Shown: positions 50,544 to 63,640 of the stretch, piece after piece
How the letters are laid out: every line of letters starts with the position of its first letter
Position numbering within the stretch: the stretch's first letter is position 1
From: Persicaria tinctoria
Taxonomy: Eukaryota; Streptophyta; Magnoliopsida; Caryophyllales; Polygonaceae
Assembly: GCA_037127255.1 (NCBI GenBank)
Contig: JBANSL010000016.1
Coordinates: 6,946,501-7,010,500 of the forward strand
Reading direction: 5' to 3'
DNA length: 64,000 nt
Made by a program: the position numbers and the translations under genes
Notes under the pieces: generated by a model
Told to the model about the DNA's origin: nothing
Database searches by the model: none
Seen by the model: only the letters and a program-made list of their open reading frames with translations

Positions 50544-50941
50544 CAGGGGTGTTATTCTAGCCGAATGAGCTGAGTGTGACACGTTCAAACTTATTCATTT
50601 GTTAAATGAGCTCGAGCCGAGCAGAGCCGAACCCAATTTTTAAATGAGTTTTCGTTTTTTTTTCAAGCTCGGCTTGTTTTATTAAATAAACGAGCTCGAG
50701 TCGAGCTTATTTCGAGTTTAAAATAGTTTTACTTGGTTACAACATATTAACTTAAAGAAAATTTTAGAAATTCCATAGAATTCGAGCTATTCGAGCCTAA
50801 ATCGAACGAGTCGAGCTTTCAATCGAGCTTAAAATCATGTTCAGGCTCGACTTGTTTAGGTAAGTGAACGAGCTCGAGTCGAGCTTTTTTCGAGCCGATC
50901 CCGAGCCGAGCTCGAGTTGTTCAGCTCATATAACAGCCCTA
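50544..50941. mobile_element. hAT element rich in GAGCTCGAG motifs
   Basis: A perfect 8-bp duplication CCTCCGTC (50536-50543 and 50942-50949) flanks 398 bp with ends CAGGGGTGTTAT and (inverse) TAGGGCTGTTAT. The interior repeats GAGCTCGAGTCGAGC and its complement. It sits inside a Stowaway-like MITE (ACTCCCTCC...). Its first bases form the right breakpoint of the tandem duplication. Confidence 0.88.
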
Positions 50942-50949
50942 CCTCCGTC

Positions 50950-53900
50950 TCACAATAGATGTCTTTTACTATTCATACACGTTTTCTTAATAAGCTAAAA
51001 ACTATATAAAATATCAACATTTTATTAAATATTTTTAAATAATATCATACATAATCATATTACTAATAAGTATAGAATTATTTTAAAAAATTAATTAAAA
51101 ATGGATATTTTAATAAAAAAAATAGAGTAATTTTTAGCTCATTAAAAAGCGTGTATGAAGGGATTATCCGCTTAAAGAATACTCCGAATATATATATCAT
51201 CAGGCATCAGCTCAGTCAATGTATCAAAATTACCTCTTTTTTTATGATTAAATGATAACAATTACTCCGTATAATGGAAGCGGACCATCAACCACGCATG
51301 ATGCAAAAACTTAATCATTGCATTTTCACATTTGACACTTCACATACAATTAAATAATTAATCAATTACCATACAAATACTCCCATTAAGAACACATGAA
51401 GCTATCTCTCTCTTTTTTTTTTTTTTTTTTTTTTTATACAAGATAAGAGTTTGGGTGGCGTCAGGTTCTGCTGATTCACTACCCAAGAGCGTCATTTTTG
51501 ACGAGAATCTGAATCTACACGGGAGGGTCATGGTTAAGAAAAAGTCTTAAGTGCACCACTTTATCCATAAATAGGAATAATTTAATCCAAGAGTAGCTTT
51601 GAACACATGAAGCTATCTATTTGATTATGTATCCGTAAATAGGAACTTGTTATTTTTCTAATAATATTTAATGGTATTAATTAGCCCTACTTGCAACGGG
51701 AAATTTAAATAAAGATATGAATAATTGAGTTGAATGGTCCATTTCAAGGACAAATAATTTAACATTTTGGCTTCGATTAAGAACACAAGCTTTTTCATCA
51801 TTATGCACTTTTTGTAGTTGAATCATGTAACGTTTAGTAATTGGCTGTCTCTAAAAGAACTGACATAAGCCATCAAGGTCAACATTGAAGGACCCATCAA
51901 ATATTAATTTGTGGATAAGATGAGTTCGCAAGCTTCTACATCATATATGTCATGACTCATGACTCGCGCGATAAGTAGTAACGGAAATGAAAATGCAATG
52001 GAAATCGCAAAAATTAAAAGTTTGAAACTTTTTTGGAAAATAAGTATTCCAAACGACTTTTGAATTAACCAATAATCTCTTGCTCTAGTTGTAAGAGAAA
52101 TCTTCCTATATAGATATATGTCTTTTGGTTTGAAATATAAAAGTCATATTAGTAGTTGTATTATTTCCTTATTTTCATATATTATTAAAAAAAATTGTGT
52201 ATTTTAACATACTACTACCACCTAACTAATTCAAAATTTTAAACAAATACAAACGTGTTGTTTGAATGGGAAATGACTAATGAGTGTTCAAAGCTACTCT
52301 TGGATTAATGGGTTGACAAGTTGGAGAAGATATATGAAATATAGAGATTATAAGAAAAATACATAACGTATGAATACACTTACATAAATATCAAATTGCA
52401 TACTTTTACAAATATAAAATTGTATTAAGGTTTCAAAAGCAAGTGGAATTATTGAAATTCCCATGTGCGTTGAATTAATTTCCTCAAATTTCCAAAAGAT
52501 TGTGGTTAAACTTTAAACCATATTGATTATAAATTATAAATATATAGTCATGGATGACTTGTTCTCAAAGGCAATAACTACGAGATCCACACGATACATA
52601 ATTACAAATAGGACAAATGAATTGAATTATACTTGATTGAATTAACATTATTTAATACCTGGTAAGTTGATGGTTGCAATGAATGGGTTTGATGAAGAAC
52701 AAGTAGCTCACCAGCTCCAACCTTCTCATGAAAAAAGAAGCAATCTAATCCAAACAAATGTGTTTAATTAGTCCCAGAGGTGACCACTAGATTAACTATC
52801 AAGTAGGTTATCATGTCAGCTGGGTTCCTCGTCATAAAAAAAAAAAAAAAGGTTGTCAAATATGCAAAATTGAAAAAAGTTTCTAGGAGGTTAAATATTT
52901 TTTTGAAGATTTTTTTTTGCATTTATAAATGAAAAATATTTTTTAAAATATGTTAGATTTTTAAAAAAAATTTAAATTTAAATAGTCATTTTTAGTAGAA
53001 AAAATTAAGAAACAAAAAATTTATTAGAAAATGATGATTTTTATTATAAGTATATTTTTGTTTAAATATAGTAAAGAAAATCTTAAATTTGTTATTTAAT
53101 TAGACATTTTCAATAAAAGAAAACTAAGATTTATTAGCACGTCAATAATAACGCTTAGTTTTGACATAAGAGCATGTAATTAGATTCAATAAATTATTTA
53201 AAAAAAAAAAACTTTTCAGTAAATGATTTTTCTAATCAAGATCGGTAGAATTAATGGGGCTTTTCTCTCAGATACGGGCTAAAGCACTTGGGCTTACTAA
53301 AAATACACGAAAAATTGGCCTTTTAATATTACAGCTATATCGATACCTTTATTTTACTATTGGGCCTCGTAAAACTTTGGGCCTGGGTAGGAGCGCAGGC
53401 TGTCTTACCTCTGGGCCGTGTTAGGGTAGCCCATTATCAAAGTTGACCAAAACCGCCGCTGGTGGTATCAAGACTCATCATCGAATTTGTAAATAAAGAG
53501 TGGTCATCCGGTGTTCGAAGCGGAGACCTTTGGATATTATCCGTAAATCATTTTCAGTTGAGCCATTCCGGAATGGTTCCACCAAGACTCATCCACCATC
53601 AGCACTTCAGCGGGATTCCAAACTAATCCGTTCACGTGTTCTGGGTACTCATTTCCACAGCGACAATGCGACCTCTTCGACCACAACCTACTTCAACACA
53701 AACTTTACATATCATTCAACAATTGTAACCTGAGAAGACTCTATTTCGGTGTTTCTAAATGATATCGAATCAAGGTCGAACTTATTTAGTTGTTATGTGT
53801 ATTCTATATAGTTTGGTCGAGTTCATAACATGTGTACTTCATGTTTAATTTGCATAGAATTAGAACTCGATATTAGCCTATTAGGTAAATTCTTGATCAA

Positions 53901-56157
53901 ACCAAATGCGATACATTCGTGTTCAATTAGCAAGTTGAAATGAACTTGATTTGTTGATCTTAGGCTATATCGATTTGGGATCGGACTTACCTAACCAAAT
54001 ATGTGTATGCGTGTGTAGTTTGTTCAAAAACCTCGTTATTTCAATGCTTGCGTGTATAGTTTTCCGTCTTGTGCCTTGTTTGGATGAGCATTCCATGGTT
54101 GTAACGAAATCCAACGTGGCGTTTAAGTTGATTTTTATTCAATTTATTTGAGCTTTCATGTTGTAATTTATTATATTATATATTTAAATATAGCATGATA
54201 CAAAATCAGATCATCTTAATTAATCAAAGTAGCATGGTTTTTTTTTTTTGTCATTTCATGCTAGTTGAGTATGTGATAAACATTTTGCATATTCATATTA
54301 GTCATTTTAATTGTTATCATTTCTCTTTAAAGTTTTTAAAGTGGATATATTAATATTTGATTTGATCAACTGGTTTCTGTATATATATATATATATATAT
54401 ATATTAATATTTGATTTTAATTTAAAGTATGATCACCTAGATTTGTATATGCATGATACTTGGGTTCAGTATATATGTGAATTTTTTTAAACTTTCTATA
54501 TATGTGTATATACTTATCTCTCCTTGGAACTTGGCTCATGTGTAAATTCTTTTCTTTAATGTAACATTTTTTTAGGGCAATGTTACATATGTGGTCTTAA
54601 GATGATGCGTTAGTTCATGTCACTTAATTAATTATAAATCAGTTAATGTCACTTAATTCTTTTAGGTCAATTGGTCTCTATTGAAATCTAAAAATGAAGA
54701 GCTTTTAATTTTGACATGAACAGGGTTTGAATCAATTATAAATCTCTCACAACTCTTTATTATATTCAATTAATGTGGGATGAGATCTTACAATCTCTCA
54801 TTTAAAGCACTAACGATCTTGTCAGACTCAAGAAAATGCCCTCTGGGTGAAGCATATCCGAATATACTATCAGAACACTTTCGATATGGGAGTTTGCTTT
54901 GATGTCATTTGTAAGACCCAAAATTTGGAGATAACCTTATAATTCATCCTTTTTTCAATCCTTTATTCATGACATTGATCTGCACGATCACTTTAAAGTT
55001 GGAACATATGATAGATTTGTCCTTGAGAACCAAGGTGGGCACTAAAATGATACAATGAAGTATATTATGAACAGTTTCTTTTAGAAGTCAGATTAGTCAG
55101 ATTTTTTTTTATCATCCAATATTTTTGAACCACAAAATGACCTTGTTTAGATGAGTTTAGGATGGAGTTGTTTTTTCCACGAATCACTTTTGACTAATTT
55201 TTTAAGCCATAACCGAAAGTCAACAAATTGATATCGTTCACCAGTAGAACTATAGAAGTACAATTAATTAGACATTTAGATTTTAATGCATTTTAATTAT
55301 ATAAACTTTACAAATACATTATACATATAAATTTATAAATTTGTAAGATATTTGTTTTAAAATTTATGTTATTTTAAATACATTATAGATTATGTTAATC
55401 AGATACTATTCACTTATTCCTGATTATACTCAAAATCGATATTATAACCTTTTTAATTGCTTTTTATTTTAAAGAAAAATTTTTGGGTGAAAATTAGATC
55501 TACTAAAGCTCTAATCAACAGCGTCCGTTAGAGATGTGAAAGAGACCAAAAGTGTCCCACATCGGAAAGTTGAGCATAACAAGCCTTAGTATATGAGTCG
55601 GTGGTGGGCTACTCCTTCTATTGCCAATTGGTTTTAGAATAGAACCTCACTCGGCTTGTGTGCTAGGCTACTAGCGCATGTGCACCCTGCACACGACCCC
55701 CAGTCATCAGTCCGAGTCGGACTTTGATAGCGTCTTTTCGGACGAGGCCCTGAGCTCAAAGAGAGCTATAGACTACAAATAATCCACCAGAAAAGTTAAA
55801 GAAGTAGCTCTATGACTCTATCAGCTTAATAGTTACTACCAAACAAACTAGATACTACATATTTTATAATGGATAATGTATATATAATGGTCCGGCTGAA
55901 GACCGGAGATGGAGAGGTTCCCCACAAAGAAAATAAAATTCTCGTTTAAATAAAATAAAATAAAATCCGTATAAATATTAAATAAAGCCCATAACTTGTA
56001 TGCCCACCTACTTGGCTACTCTAAAAAAAAAATTAGGGGGAAAACAGAGGCGTAGAAGATCAGCAAAAGCAGCTTCAGATGGTGGGTTCCAAATATCTCA
56101 ACACCCTTTTTCATCTCTCTTTTCAAGATCTGATAGGCACTTGTGAACTCTCGTACG
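50950..56157. other. Long AT-rich gene-free stretch
   Basis: 50950-51185 is the rest of the Stowaway-like MITE split by the hAT element. 51410-51530 is a SINE-like repeat on the reverse strand beginning with a T-run. 53395-53745 is a GC-richer island with an ORF (MVIRCSKRRPLDIIRK) I cannot place. 54380-54405 is an AT microsatellite. 55540-55765 is an LTR-like repeat related to 1940-2070. No gene was recognised; the last few hundred bases should hold the NPF promoter. Confidence 0.5.
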
Positions 56158-56240
56158 ATGCCCCCGTACGATCAATCAATTCAGGTACCACCCAACCAAT
56201 CCTTTCACGTTTCTTTCTAACCATCTGATTCGACGACTCG

Positions 56241-57307
56241 ATGCAGGAGGATACCGAGGAGGAGACTTGGTCGGGCTACGTCGATTGGAGGAACGTACCC
56301 GCCATCAGAGGCCGCCATGGCGGCTTTCGAGCCGCTTCTTTTGTTCTTGGTACGTCGAACTTCAACTCTGAATCCAAAATTGATGGATGGATGGATTGAT
56401 ATTGATTGATTGATTGATTTGCAGTGGTGGAGGTGATGGAGAATCTGGCGTTCCTAGCGAACGCCAGCAACCTGGTGCTCTACATGCTGGAGCACATGCA
56501 CTTTAGCCCCTCGAGGTCCTCCAATGCCGTCACCAATTTCATGGGCACCGCCTTCTTCCTCGCCCTCCTTGGAGGCTTCCTCTCCGACGCCTACTTCCCA
56601 ACCTTCCGTGTTTACCTCGTCAGCTCTTTTCTGGAGTTCCTGGTTAGTTTCTTTTATTGATTTTTAAAAATAATTTCATACTTATTACTAAAAAAAAAAA
56701 AACTATTGATAACTTTTTAACTCTTTAAAAAATATATCAAAAGTTTAAAAGACTTATATTTTTGAATGACAGTAATAGTTGTTCCCTAAACTTTAGATTT
56801 AGGGTGTTGAGCAAAAATGTTCTTTAGGAACTTTTGGTATAATGACAGTGATAGTTAACAAATGATACTAAATTTTGGTGCTACAAAGTTGAGATTGTAC
56901 ATTTACGCATTGCAAATACTATATAAATTGCAAACTATCCTTTAAAGTGATGTTACGTCCAAAAGGACATTGCCTCTTTGCTTTTTTTTTTTCAAAGGAA
57001 AATAGCACTTGTCTTTGGCTATTTTCTCAGCTTAAAGCAAAGTTGGTTTGGAAGTTGTTTAAACAGTAATTAAGCATGGATTTAGAGTGTGTATAACAAC
57101 AACACCTCTTACACATTGATTGGTCAACTACTCAATAAAATAGTTTTGAATATTTTATTATTTTTGGATTATGTTATAACGGAGATAGGTCATCTTGGGC
57201 TGGCCGTTCCATTATTGCTTTTAATTCAGCTTTACAAAACCTGATTAAGTCAACGAAATTACTCCAAGCATGAGATGAGATCATTCCAAGATTCGTGATA
57301 GTAATTG

Positions 57308-57363
<56 letters not shown>

Positions 57364-60300
57364 TACTTATATATTAACGTACGATATTGATCTAGATACA
57401 CCTATATCAAAATTCAAAAGGGCTTGTCCCAAAGTCCCAACTACTTATAAGTAAATATGGGTTGAAGTCGAAATTAATTATACAAATACACTACATAGAC
57501 TTATTAGTTGGGTCAAGTAACACACACACACCCACACCCAGTTTGTACTGAGTATAATCTTAAAAAAAAAACCATAATTTCAATTCACTGACCATAGGAT
57601 TCAATTAATGCATTAAAATAAGATAAAAATATTGTGGATCATTCTCTCGTTGAAAAAATAAGATAAAAATGCTACAAAATATAAGGGATGGTGAACCTTA
57701 GAAAATCGTTTAAACTTTTTTTGTTAGAATGATTGGGTAATAACCTTATAACAAAAAAATAATAATTCAACACCACTTTTATTTTCAAACGGCTTGACTG
57801 GGTTTCTCATAATCTCACATGATATTAGAATAAGTTCGAGTTGAGTCGGTATGCCTAACTTCGGACTATGTCAAAAGAGATTGAGAATGTCAAAATTTGT
57901 CGTAAAAAATAACTAAAAACCAAAAAATAGTTAAGGTAAAAAGAGATTGATATGCTCAGATCAGGAAAAAAAAAAGAGTTTCAATGTTAACCCAACTAGA
58001 CGGGTTGTATTTGAACGGGCGTGTTTAAATTGTGAGTTATTCCCACATCGAAAAAAACAAAGTATGAAAATTATTTAAAGTCTATCCATAGATACACATT
58101 CAACCACCCAAGTATAAAAAGAGCATTCTAATAAGAAGCAACTACATCGAGTGAACTCGTTGTACGTGTTAGTAGATAGAGGCCATCGCGCATAGTGCTA
58201 ATCAATCAAATGTAAGCTCACCGTAGAAAGCATTGATTTTTGTTAAGGATAAGATTTGTAGGGGAAATGAAATAAGAATCACAAAATGGATTTATAGGAT
58301 AAGAAATCCATCACAAATTGAATAAAAAAATGTACAATTTGGTGGAATACATTAAAAAGGCCTCTATTTGCCTTGGATGGAAGGGATGTTATAAGAGAAT
58401 GATACTTGTACAACAGACATAAACCCCTCTTTTGTCATTGTGTAGCCTTCAAAGGGAAAATGTGACACTTCATATTAATTTCCATTGCCATCTTAGTACC
58501 TCGATCACTTCTCGTGTGGGTCCATTGATTAACCAACCAATCAAAGTTTGAGCATTGGTCTCCCCTAAATTTGATGTTGGATAGGGTTACCACTTTCAAC
58601 ACCTCTTGGCCAAGTATGTGTATGTAGCTTGAGCTCAGCTCAATCAAAATTTAATTCGGGCTCATTTATTTACTAAATAGGTTGACATTTTTAAGCTCAA
58701 AATTTGTGAAGTTTAGAAAATCTCTTTTAAGTTTTAAGTTACTATGTCAGTAGCAAGTAGTATTGCTTATTTGAAAAAACCTCAGTTCGAGTTTATTTAT
58801 TTACTACACAAGCCATTTTAAGTTCAAGTCCAAATTTAGACTCGCGCGAACTCGACTCGTTTCTAAACAAGTTGAATATAAATAATTGAAGAGGTGTAAC
58901 ATTGGAGTTGATTGTTTTAGGTCTCATTTGGTTTAGCTTTAGGTAATTTCTAGATTATTTGATGGAGAAATAGTTAAGTACAATTATGTTACACTTGATG
59001 GAGAAATGGATGATGTTTTGCGTAATATCTAGGGTTAGATTTTAAATTACAAAATATGAGTCTAAACTATAATCCATACTCCATAGCATTAGTCGATTGA
59101 AACCCTAAGATCTAGCAATTTTTGACTTAGTCATGGTAATGAACAGGGTTTGATCATACTGACAGTGCAAGCATACATGCCATCCCTCCAACCGCCTCCG
59201 TGTGCAGCAGCTCCATGTCGGGAGCCCACCAGCTCCCAGGCCGCAATGCTGTTCTTCGGCCTCTACCTTGTGGCTTTAGGAGTAGGAGGAATCAAGGGCT
59301 CACTACCGACACACGGTGCTGAGCAGTTTGATGATAGTACAACAAAGGGTAGGATCCAAAGATCCACCTTCTTCAACTACTTCGTCTTCTGCCTATCGGC
59401 TGGTGGCCTTATCGCAGTCACCTTTGTCGTTTGGATTGAGGATAACAAAGGGTGGAAATGGGGATTCTTCATCTCAACCTTGGTCATTCTCCTATCCATC
59501 CCAGTCTTCCTTGCTGGCTCGGCCTTTTACCGAAACAAAATCCCTGACGGAAGTCCCTTGACAACCATAACTAAGGTACTCTTATCATTTCATGTCGGGG
59601 AAAACACTTAGGGCCCTTTTGGTATCGATATCTAGATAATTATATCAAATAAGCCTAATTTTGATATCTAGATATGAAGCGATATCGATATCTGGCAATA
59701 CCAAACACAGATACCAGATATCACTTGATATTTGGGGATATCAAACACTATATATCGATACCAATTTAAGTGATATCCGATATCTGATATCTAGATATTA
59801 ATACCAAATGGGGCCTTAGTTGAATCAGTTTACATGTTTGTTGAATCTCTTTGCAGGTGTTACTTGCAGCTGCACTTAACAGTCGCTTCAAACGAAACAC
59901 AACCAATGCAATTGCCAACATGTCATCGAATAGTCCAAGCTACCTGCACGACGACAAGGGCAGGCAATCGAACCCATTGGAGACGCAAACCGAGAGCCTA
60001 AAGTTCCTAAACAAAGCAACCGAATCAAACCCTAGTTGCTCAGCCCTAGAGTGCACCACCATGGAAGTAGAGGAGGTCAAGGTGGTGCTGAAAATCCTTC
60101 CGATCTTCGCCTCCACCATCATCCTAAACTGCTGCTTAGCCCAACTCTCCACATTCTCCGTGCAACAGGCGGCCACCATGGACACCAAGCTCGGATCCCT
60201 AACGATACCGCCAGCCTCGCTACCGTTCTTCCCTATCGTCATAATCATGGTGCTAGCCCCGGTCTACGACCACATGATCATCCCCTTCGCACGAAGGATA

Positions 60301-60843
60301 ACGAAGACCGAAACGGGCATCTCCCACCTGAACCGAATAGGGACCGGGCTTCTACTCTCCGTGGTAGCCATGGGCGTGGCAGCTCTCGTCGAGGTGAGGC
60401 GGAAGAGAGTTGCGACCGAGAACGGGTTGATTGATTCATCCGATCCATTGCCCATCACGTTCTTCTGGATAGCGTTTCAGTACGCTCTATTGGGGTCAGC
60501 CGATCTCTTCACCTTGGCAGGGATGCTTGAGTTCTTCTTCACGGAGGCGCCGTCGAGCATGAGGTCTCTGGCCACGGCGCTCTCTTGGGCGTCTCTGGCG
60601 GTGGGCTACTACCTCAGCTCCGTCATGGTGTCGGTGGTCAATGCAGCCTCCGGCAGAGGCCATCACAGGAGTTGGCTTGTTGGTTCGAACCTGAACCATT
60701 ACCGCCTTGAAAGATTCTATTGGGTCTTGTGCGTGCTTAGCGCATTGAACTTCGTCAGCTACCTCTTTTGGGCCAGCCGGTACCGCTACCGATCAAGTAG
60801 CTCGAGAAACCGGGACTCGCGAGCAGGTGACGAACAACAGTGA
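56241..60843 (+). CDS. NRT1/PTR family 4 (NPF4) membrane transporter
   Basis: Four exons encode 580 aa: 56241-56349, 56425-56642, 59147-59575, 59857-60843, all GT-AG and in phase. NPF proteins are 12-helix MFS carriers; NPF4 members move nitrate, abscisic acid or gibberellin. Signs of NPF4 are GRHGGFRAASFVLVVEVMEN, FLANASNLVLYMLEHMH, FMGTAFFLALLGGFLSDA, LYLVALGVGGIKGSLPTHGA, FFNYFVFCLSAGGL, LAQLSTFSVQQAATMDT and LATALSWASLAVGYYLSSV. The ExxE[R/K] proton-coupling motif reads E39-V-M-E42-N, as in NPF4 relatives. The start at 56241 was chosen because its exon fits the family start; an upstream ATG (56158) could be joined through a 62-bp intron, replacing MQ by MPPYDQSIQ. Substrate cannot be told from sequence. 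Confidence 0.95.
57305..57362. repeat. (ATT)n microsatellite in NPF intron 2
   Basis: About 19 ATT repeats lie inside the 2.5-kb second intron of the NPF4 gene. Confidence 0.97.
59611..59815. mobile_element. Tourist-like MITE filling NPF intron 3
   Basis: TTA at 59608-59610 and 59816-59818 flanks inverted ends GGGCCCTTTTGGTAT and ATACCAAATGGGGCC; the interior is packed with GATATC-type palindromes. It makes up most of the 281-bp intron. Confidence 0.88.
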
Positions 60844-60887
60844 ACCCTAGACAAACTACTGTACATTGTCTAGAACGAATTTCCTTA

Positions 60888-61014
60888 CGGGAACTGTTTG
60901 GTATTGATATCTCGATATCTATATCTTGAGTATATCAAATGAGCTAAAAGGAGCAAATATGGTATTCGATATCGAGTTGTTATCTGATATTTAGATATTA
61001 ATACCAAACGGGTC
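60888..61014. mobile_element. Related Tourist-like MITE just 3' of the NPF gene
   Basis: TTA at 60885-60887 and 61015-61017 flanks ends CGGGAACTGTTTGGTAT and ATACCAAACGGGTC. It starts 44 bp after the stop codon, so it probably lies in the 3' UTR. Confidence 0.82.
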
Positions 61015-61128
61015 TTATACAGACAATATCTAAAACATTAGCTTGATGAGTATCAGTCCCTATTCCTCATTTGCTTGAATATGTGATAACTTGATTTATT
61101 GAATTCAGTAATTTTTGTCATTGGTCAG

Positions 61129-61297
61129 TAGGGCGGTTATATGTGCCAAGTAGTTCAAACTCGATTCGAGCTCGTTCGTTTTCTAAACAAGCCGAGTACG
61201 TATGAGCACGTTTTCAAGCTCTGCTCAAAGCTCGACTCGCTTGATTTAAACTCGAATTTTCTAAACGAGCCGAGTATGAATACATATAACCGCCCTA
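61129..61297. mobile_element. hAT-like MITE with GAGCTCG motifs
   Basis: The perfect inverted ends are TAGGGCGGTTATATGT and ACATATAACCGCCCTA. The interior carries CTCGATTCGAGCTCG-type motifs like the 50544 element. I could not find a matching 8-bp duplication. Related sequence continues to about 61400. Confidence 0.7.
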
Positions 61298-61796
61298 AAT
61301 TTTAGCCTTGACTCGAGCTCAACTTGTTTCTAAACGAGCTGAATATGAATAAACAATGCTCGACATACTGGGCTCATTTGACTCGAATAACCGTTCAAAT
61401 CAAACAAAATAAATAAATAAAAATAAAAAATCAGTGAACGCACAACAAGCGATAAGTCAAACAGAAAAATCGAACAAAAGCCAGAAATGAGTGAACGCAC
61501 ACCATCGAACAATCGAAGAACAAAAATCACCACAAAACAGTAAATGCATAAAAAATTCACCTACAATCGAAAAGCAATTGAACAACAATCGAACACAAGG
61601 CAGGGCAATCTAAAAATCGGCAATTTGAATTTTGAAGCCTTTCCTCAATAAATTCCAATCGATTGGCACGGGCAAACGTGAAGAATTTAATTTTGCCGTT
61701 TGCTTTGAGTTTTATACCTTCCTCTAAATTTGTGATTTGTATTTCTCTACATGGGCTCTACAGCCCATACATTTGTTGCTCAAGAGGCCCAACTTA

Positions 61797-63625
61797 TATA
61801 TATACCCCTTAGGGTGTATTTTGTGCACAATTCTCGGCCATTGATCGGTTGTGGATGGATGGATAAGATTGAAAGGATTTTTTTTCCATTTTTATTAATT
61901 AAATTATGGTGGGTCCCGCCCACAAGGTGTGAAAAACCGTCTCTACTCTCCTCTTCCTAGCGCGTGTGTGGAAAGAAACCCTACTTTCCGATTTATTTTC
62001 TTCTTCATTTGAGCGTCTGGTTGAACCGCAGCCCCAATTCGCCTTCTCCTTACATCGATTGGTCGATCTTATCATTCTTCTTCCAATCACTGGCAACAAT
62101 TCGAAGGATTTGGAATCGAATCCGATTTCGTCTTCAATCGAAGGGCCACAATCCGCCTTCTTCTTCAATCGACTAGCCGCAGATATTGGCGGTGGTGGCG
62201 ATGGAGGCGAGGATGAGAGGGAGGATGAATGAGGGAGGGATGATGGCGGCAAATCTGGCTGGTGGTGCCGACGGTTTGTTAAGATTGAAGGGTCCTCTGC
62301 TCATTCAGAAGAAAAAAAAGGCGATGGGGGAGTTGATGATCGACGACGATTTGGGACATCGACTTTTTTCTAGGTCAAGGGCGTCGGCAATGGTGTCGGC
62401 GTGTGGGAAGGCTGGTGGCGATGTGTTGGCGGAGGTAGGGCGGAATCCTCCTCGACCCTCCTTCTCGAATCGAAGGCGACGGCGAAGGCGAGGTCGAGCA
62501 GTGTCGTGGTGGCCGGCGATGGCAGCGGCGATGAACGCCGCAAGGGATGATGGCGGCGAAGGTTCCTGGTGGTGGGCAGCGGTTCCTGGTGTTCGATGAC
62601 GACAGGTCCTGGTGGTCGACGATGGTTCCTGGTGGTGGCTATGGTCGGCGAAGGTTCGGGGTGGTAGACGACGCTTCCTGGTGGTGGCTACTGTCGGCGA
62701 AGGTTCCGGCTGGTTGACGACGGCGATGGTGGTCGATGGCTTCCGCGCTCATCGGCTTCTGCCTAGTGCCCACTCAGAGCCTTGCCCAGTTCATCAAACA
62801 TCACTTGTTGCGTTGCAACTTGGTGGCTTCTTCCTTGCTCCTGTATTTCTTAATTTTTGACATTATCTGGGGAAAAACGACAAATTATTCGGACGAATGT
62901 ATTGATTTTTACTCGAAATAAGTCATAATTTAATTAATTATTTATCAATTGTTCAGAGGAATATGTCGAATTTTTGTGACCAGTGTTAATGAGTTGGTCA
63001 ATTATTCGGTGAAATCCGAGTCATTATTAGTCAGAATGTGAGTTTTCGGGTTGACGAACAACATAAAAAACATTAAGTATAATTGCACTGTCAAACATTA
63101 TTCGGTGAAATGTGAAACAATATTCGGTGAAATATGAAACATTATTCATATAAATTGTAAATATTGTTTAGGGATTTCAGGTTTATTTTATTTGAAATTG
63201 ATAACAAACCATTATTCGGTAGAATGCGACAAATTATCCTGTATAATTGATAAAAATTTGATTTGAGCTGGATAGAAAAAGAAAAAATAATATTATTCAA
63301 TAGATGTGAATTATTATTCGGTGAAATTGGCCAAATTTTCAAAATAGCGAAATCATATCTCGAAAAAAAAAATGAATGAATGGGTTTTAAAAAAAACAAA
63401 ACATTTCCCAAAAAAAAAAAAGCCTACACACAACGTCCCACTAAGCAATTTAATATGGGATGATGGATGCACATGGGGTCCACATTAGTGAAACTCACGC
63501 ATCAAAGAAGGGTGGGAAGGTGGGTGGGTGATTTTTTTTCCAGCGGTCCCGTCCTATCTATATCAACGGTTCGGATTCGTGTACAAGATACACCCCCAGG
63601 GGTGTGCACAAGGGAACTACTCCCT
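61797..63625. mobile_element. Long TA-microsatellite-associated TIR element with GC-rich insert
   Basis: It is flanked by TATATATA on both sides. The ends are inverted: CCCTTAGGGTGTATTTTGTG (left) against CCCTGGGGGTGTATCTTGTA (right, reverse strand), then -CACAATTC/-CACGAATC and C-TTGAT. The ends and the interior ATTCGGTGAAAT motifs match the short form at 48438-48758. Between about 61925 and 62780 is a GC-rich block foreign to the AT-rich arms. Its ORFs (for example 62186-62599) are low-complexity and match nothing I know. Confidence 0.65.
62540..62740 (+). repeat. Degenerate GC-rich minisatellite
   Basis: GGTTCCTGGTGGTGG and GTCGGCGAAGGTTC recur at irregular 30-60 bp steps, with point changes between copies. 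It is inside the GC-rich insert of the TIR element. Confidence 0.75.
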
Positions 63626-63640
63626 ATATATATATAGGAT

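Noticed and set aside
53500..53733. 77-aa forward ORF as a gene
   Set aside because: No recognisable domain, splice context or repeat partner; left as unassigned.
60036..60434. 132-aa forward ORF
   Set aside because: It is an out-of-frame shadow of NPF exon 4.
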